8,218 bases of DNA from an uncultured Selenomonadales bacterium (GTDB lineage: Bacteria; Bacillota_C; Negativicutes; Selenomonadales; Selenomonadaceae), in NCBI GenBank assembly GCA_937916025.1, contig CALGGX010000193.1, positions 1 through 8,218 of the forward strand. The letters run 5' to 3'. The translations under genes and the position numbers were made by a program. Of this stretch, positions 6,173-8,218 are shown piece after piece. Numbering within the stretch: the first letter of the stretch is position 1; every line of letters starts with the position of its first letter. Below the pieces are notes generated by a model. The model was not told where the DNA came from, searched no databases, and worked only from the letters and a program-made list of their open reading frames with translations.

Positions 6173-7455
6173 CCTTCGATTTTGATTTTGTTTTTGCCGT
6201 TGAGCGATATCTCGCCGCAGGATTTGATCTCGATCTTGTCTTTCGTGATCTCGAGCGAATTCTCGCCGACGATCAGTTTGATGCCGTTCTTATCCATTAC
6301 GATCTTGCTTTCATCGGAGTGCATTTCGAGCGAGTCTTTCTTCCAAAAAATTCGCCGTTTGAAATTGTTTCCGATATACTTCTCGACAACATTGCGACAT
6401 TCTTCATCGAGCGGAGTCTCTCGGAATGTCGACGCGGCATAAAGCATGCCGTTGCAAAAAAACACCTCGATCGGATCGCCCTTGTCGGGCAAAAAAACCA
6501 TGCCGCCGGATTTGCCGCTGTACGGACTGCGATACGCAATCCAAAGCGGCGCGTTTCGATCCATGTCCTCGATAAAGGCGTCGTCGAATTGCACTTGAAT
6601 TCGCCCGAGATGTTTCGGATCGTCGACATTTTTAACGATGGCATGCAGTCGGACGGTTTTTTCGAGATTCGGCGCGGGATTTTCAATCGGCGGCTTCGGT
6701 TCCGGCTCGTCCAATTCGTAAGTAAACACGCAACTCTCTTTCGACAGTTCCGCGCGGAGCTCGACAATGACGTATTGCGTCGCGTCTTTCGATTCCGTCT
6801 CGACCGTGACGACGCTTCCGAGCTCGAAATATGAGGGCGAGCTCAAAAACATTTTTGCTCGCCCTTCCGACCGAGCCCGCCGCACCGTCAATTGCCGGTT
6901 GATTTTAATTTGACGCGCCGAAGTCTCCACGCATTTCGACAAAAAAATTTCCGGCTCGGACATTGTGTCGAGTACCCAGAGTCGGCTGTTGAAATTTTTG
7001 GCGAGTCGCGCAATGAACTCGAAATTCGTCTCTTGATTTTGCAACAAAAACCGCTCGCATTTTTGCGCAGAAACTTCATTCGCGAGGCGCAAGCCGCACG
7101 ATTCCAATTTGAGTTTCGATTTATCGAGTACGTCGGCGATTGTTTTGTCGGGATTGCAAAAGATGCGCGTTTTCGGCTTTTCGTCGGTTGCAATCGACAG
7201 CGAAACGCATTTTACATGCACGCGCAAAGCACTGAAGCCGCGCTCGACTTCAACCGACTCGACGCGCCCGTGAAAAATCGTCGTCCGCTCGTCGAGCATC
7301 AGCGCAATGTTTTTGCCGACGCGGTCGAGGAATTGATCGTCACCGCCGGGCTCGGCAATCGCCGCCGTGAAATTCAATCGGCTGTGAGTTCCCTCGCGCT
7401 TGACGAGTTCAATCGCCGACAGGTACTCGATTTTGGGGAAGTTTTTAAGTTGCAT
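6082..7455 (-). CDS. VgrG-like spike protein of a contractile injection system
   Basis: A 457-residue homologue of the VgrG / phage gp27-gp5 spike family. Residues 1 to about 250 form the gp27-like ring portion, with the family-typical NFEFIARLAKNFNSRLWV segment at 144-161. After a Pro-rich hinge (251-263) comes the gp5-type OB fold at about 268-345, with LGRIQVQFDD at 283-292 and PDKGDPIEVFF at 323-333, matching the usual LGRV-V-F and P-GDEV-V-F signatures. Residues about 373-457 are short alternating-strand repeats (SLEITKDKIEIKSCGEISLN), as in the trimeric beta-helix needle. There is no appended effector domain, and the protein is shorter than many VgrGs of 600 residues or more. The start lies three bases after the tube-like gene's stop. 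In this family the trimer caps the tube and pierces the target membrane. T6SS versus phage-tail or eCIS origin cannot be fixed from this gene alone. Confidence 0.92.
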   Translation of the reverse strand: MQLKNFPKIEYLSAIELVKREGTHSRLNFTAAIAEPGGDDQFLDRVGKNIALMLDERTTIFHGRVESVEVERGFSALRVHVKCVSLSIATDEKPKTRIFCNPDKTIADVLDKSKLKLESCGLRLANEVSAQKCERFLLQNQETNFEFIARLAKNFNSRLWVLDTMSEPEIFLSKCVETSARQIKINRQLTVRRARSEGRAKMFLSSPSYFELGSVVTVETESKDATQYVIVELRAELSKESCVFTYELDEPEPKPPIENPAPNLEKTVRLHAIVKNVDDPKHLGRIQVQFDDAFIEDMDRNAPLWIAYRSPYSGKSGGMVFLPDKGDPIEVFFCNGMLYAASTFRETPLDEECRNVVEKYIGNNFKRRIFWKKDSLEMHSDESKIVMDKNGIKLIVGENSLEITKDKIEIKSCGEISLNGKNKIKIEGGELTVGSKGKFELSASGKVKISGSKIEMS

Positions 7456-7458
7456 TCT

Positions 7459-7884
7459 TCAGAAGGTCTCGATCGTCTTGAAATTGTTCTCTTTTTGCGT
7501 GAGATACAATGCAAAAGTGTCATCGGAATTGCTGCCCGTCACGCGATAATTCTCTTTGTAATCGACGACGAACATGTCCGGGAAAATGTAATTGCGTTTG
7601 ATCTCGCCGCCCTCAAAGATCGTGATCTCGAGTTGACGATACCACTTGCTGCCGTTGAGTTCCTTCGCCCAATTGAAAAGCTCCATGAGTTGCGGCTGAA
7701 TGAGATCGTCGATCTTGCCGAAGACGGCGACTTTTGCGAGCATGCCGCCCGCCTTCTGCCGTACATGGTCGTCAATCGTGTCGAGGAAAATGTCGAGTCC
7801 GGTGATGAAACTCTGACTTGCCGAGGCGTCTCCGATCTCAATCGGATCGCCTTCACTCGACGTAATTTTGATCGCATAATTCAT
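7459..7884 (-). CDS. Putative Hcp/tail-tube-like protein
   Basis: A 141-residue protein beginning MNYAIKITSSEGDPIEIGDA. It has alternating short strands, one helical stretch (QPQLMELFNWAKELNG) in the middle, then LEITIFEGGEIKRNYIFPDM and a C-terminal FALYLTQKENN. The size, mostly beta pattern with a single central helix, and position immediately before a VgrG-like gene fit a tube subunit (Hcp/TssD or phage tail tube), which would stack as hexameric rings inside a sheath. There is no diagnostic motif I can name, so the call rests on context and fold-like pattern. A small baseplate or tube-initiator protein is the alternative. The frame stays open upstream to 7962, but a GGGAGG ten bases before the ATG at 7884-7882 fixes this start and leaves a 22-base gap after the 50-codon gene. 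Confidence 0.6.
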   Translation of the reverse strand: MNYAIKITSSEGDPIEIGDASASQSFITGLDIFLDTIDDHVRQKAGGMLAKVAVFGKIDDLIQPQLMELFNWAKELNGSKWYRQLEITIFEGGEIKRNYIFPDMFVVDYKENYRVTGSNSDDTFALYLTQKENNFKTIETF

Positions 7885-7894
7885 TGTCAAAATG

Positions 7895-7900
7895 CCTCCC
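7895..7900 (-). promoter_or_regulatory. Ribosome binding site deciding the start of the tube-like gene
   Basis: GGGAGG on the minus strand, ten bases before the ATG at 7884-7882. It rules out the longer in-frame start near 7962, which would run over the preceding 50-codon gene. Confidence 0.8.
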
Positions 7901-7906
7901 GTTCGC

Positions 7907-8059
7907 TCACACGTTATTGCTGATGATGTCAAAATCATCGATGGTACTCTCGTCGTTTGCAAAGCGAATGATCACTTTCTTCTGCTCTTCGTCGATGACA
8001 ATTTCCTCGCCGGATTGCAAAATCAAATTGATGCTGTCTTTGAAACGTCTGCTTTGCAT
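7907..8059 (-). CDS. Small 50-residue protein of unknown function, downstream copy
   Basis: The product begins MQSRRFKDSINLILQSGEEI and ends DFDIISNNV, with a basic N-terminus, a central strand-like IVIDEEQKKVIIRF and an acidic C-terminus. It is identical to the upstream copy except for Asn in place of Asp at residue 48, and it stops with TGA instead of TAA. The ATG lies three bases after the stop of the other copy, with no clear Shine-Dalgarno, so re-initiation is likely. It immediately precedes the tube-like gene. I do not recognise a family; a small structural or chaperone-like accessory of the injection apparatus is possible but unproven. The near-perfect conservation of a second intact copy supports real coding. 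Confidence 0.75.
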   Translation of the reverse strand: MQSRRFKDSINLILQSGEEIVIDEEQKKVIIRFANDESTIDDFDIISNNV

Positions 8060-8062
8060 TTC
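7909..8062 (-). repeat. 154-base tandem repeat, copy nearer the tube-like gene
   Basis: It matches 8065-8218 at a 156-base period with one mismatch (T at 7918 against C at 8074). It spans nearly the whole 50-codon gene plus three upstream bases. Confidence 0.97.
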
Positions 8063-8215
8063 TTACACGTTATCGCTGATGATGTCAAAATCATCGATGG
8101 TACTCTCGTCGTTTGCAAAGCGAATGATCACTTTCTTCTGCTCTTCGTCGATGACAATTTCCTCGCCGGATTGCAAAATCAAATTGATGCTGTCTTTGAA
8201 ACGTCTGCTTTGCAT
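8063..8215 (-). CDS. Small 50-residue protein of unknown function, upstream copy
   Basis: A complete ORF from an ATG three bases inside the contig end to a TAA. It codes for the same 50-residue protein as its neighbour, with Asp instead of Asn at residue 48. Because the contig ends at the same bases (gaa before ATG) that separate the two copies, a third copy or another gene may lie directly upstream. The frame could also continue beyond the contig edge, so the start is less certain than in the other copy. Confidence 0.7.
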   Translation of the reverse strand: MQSRRFKDSINLILQSGEEIVIDEEQKKVIIRFANDESTIDDFDIISDNV

Positions 8216-8218
8216 TTC
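8065..8218 (-). repeat. 154-base tandem repeat, copy at the contig end
   Basis: This is the second copy of the repeat at 7909-8062. It runs exactly to the last base of the contig, suggesting that the assembler stopped because of the repeat and that the array could be longer in the genome. Confidence 0.95.

Noticed and set aside
4456..6764. Recurring ttccgcgcggagctcg string (near 4456 and 6748, weaker near 2656 and 838)
   Set aside because: At the two best sites it codes for the same Glu-Leu-Arg-Ala-Glu residues. Codon preference explains it better than a binding motif.
6892..7923. Plus-strand ORF of about 340 codons
   Set aside because: It crosses the tube-like/VgrG-like boundary in antisense and shows no family features.
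7885..7962. Upstream extension of the tube-like gene by 26 codons
   Set aside because: It would overlap the preceding 50-codon gene in another frame, and the GGGAGG site points to the ATG at 7884.
1..8218. Promoters and rho-independent terminators
   Set aside because: Gaps between genes are 22 bases or less, and I see no GC-rich hairpin followed by a T-run and no convincing -35/-10 pair.

Overview
This is an 8.2 kb contig from a bacterial, probably metagenomic, short-read assembly. Every supported gene lies on the minus strand, so transcription runs from the right end to the left end. Intergenic gaps are 22 bases or less, and three gene pairs overlap by four bases (ATGA or GTGA). It reads as the inside of one long operon: no promoter, terminator, RNA gene or mobile element is visible. 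Moderate GC content, strong GGGAGG/GGAGG ribosome binding sites and the gene style fit an anaerobic Bacillota such as the Negativicutes (Selenomonas-like). That placement is a low-confidence guess; no marker gene is present.

In transcription order the window holds two tandem near-identical 50-codon genes at the right edge; a 141-residue protein that looks like an Hcp/tail-tube subunit; a 457-residue VgrG-like spike; a 43-codon chimeric ORF made by a local duplication; two unrecognised proteins of 391 and 214 residues; and a lidless Hsp70-like ATPase of 524 residues. These are followed by a 265-residue protein with a Pro/Ser-rich linker, a 493-residue membrane-anchored coiled-coil protein with the same kind of C-terminal domain, and the first 66 codons of a second Hsp70/actin-type ATPase. 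Bases 1-29 are Illumina TruSeq adapter, not genome.

The best reading is part of a contractile-injection-system-like (T6SS- or phage-tail-like) locus. It supplies tube and spike proteins, possibly baseplate-type proteins of unknown family, and a paired module of Hsp70-like ATPase plus C-terminal-domain partner. One partner is fixed in the membrane, probably with its C-terminal domain in the cytoplasm. No sheath, ClpV-type ATPase, TssJ/L/M membrane complex or recognisable effector is inside the window, so the type of system cannot be settled. The unusual points are the Hsp70 pair with its two paralogous partners, the chimeric ORF between the spike gene and the 391-residue gene, and the duplicated 50-codon gene.
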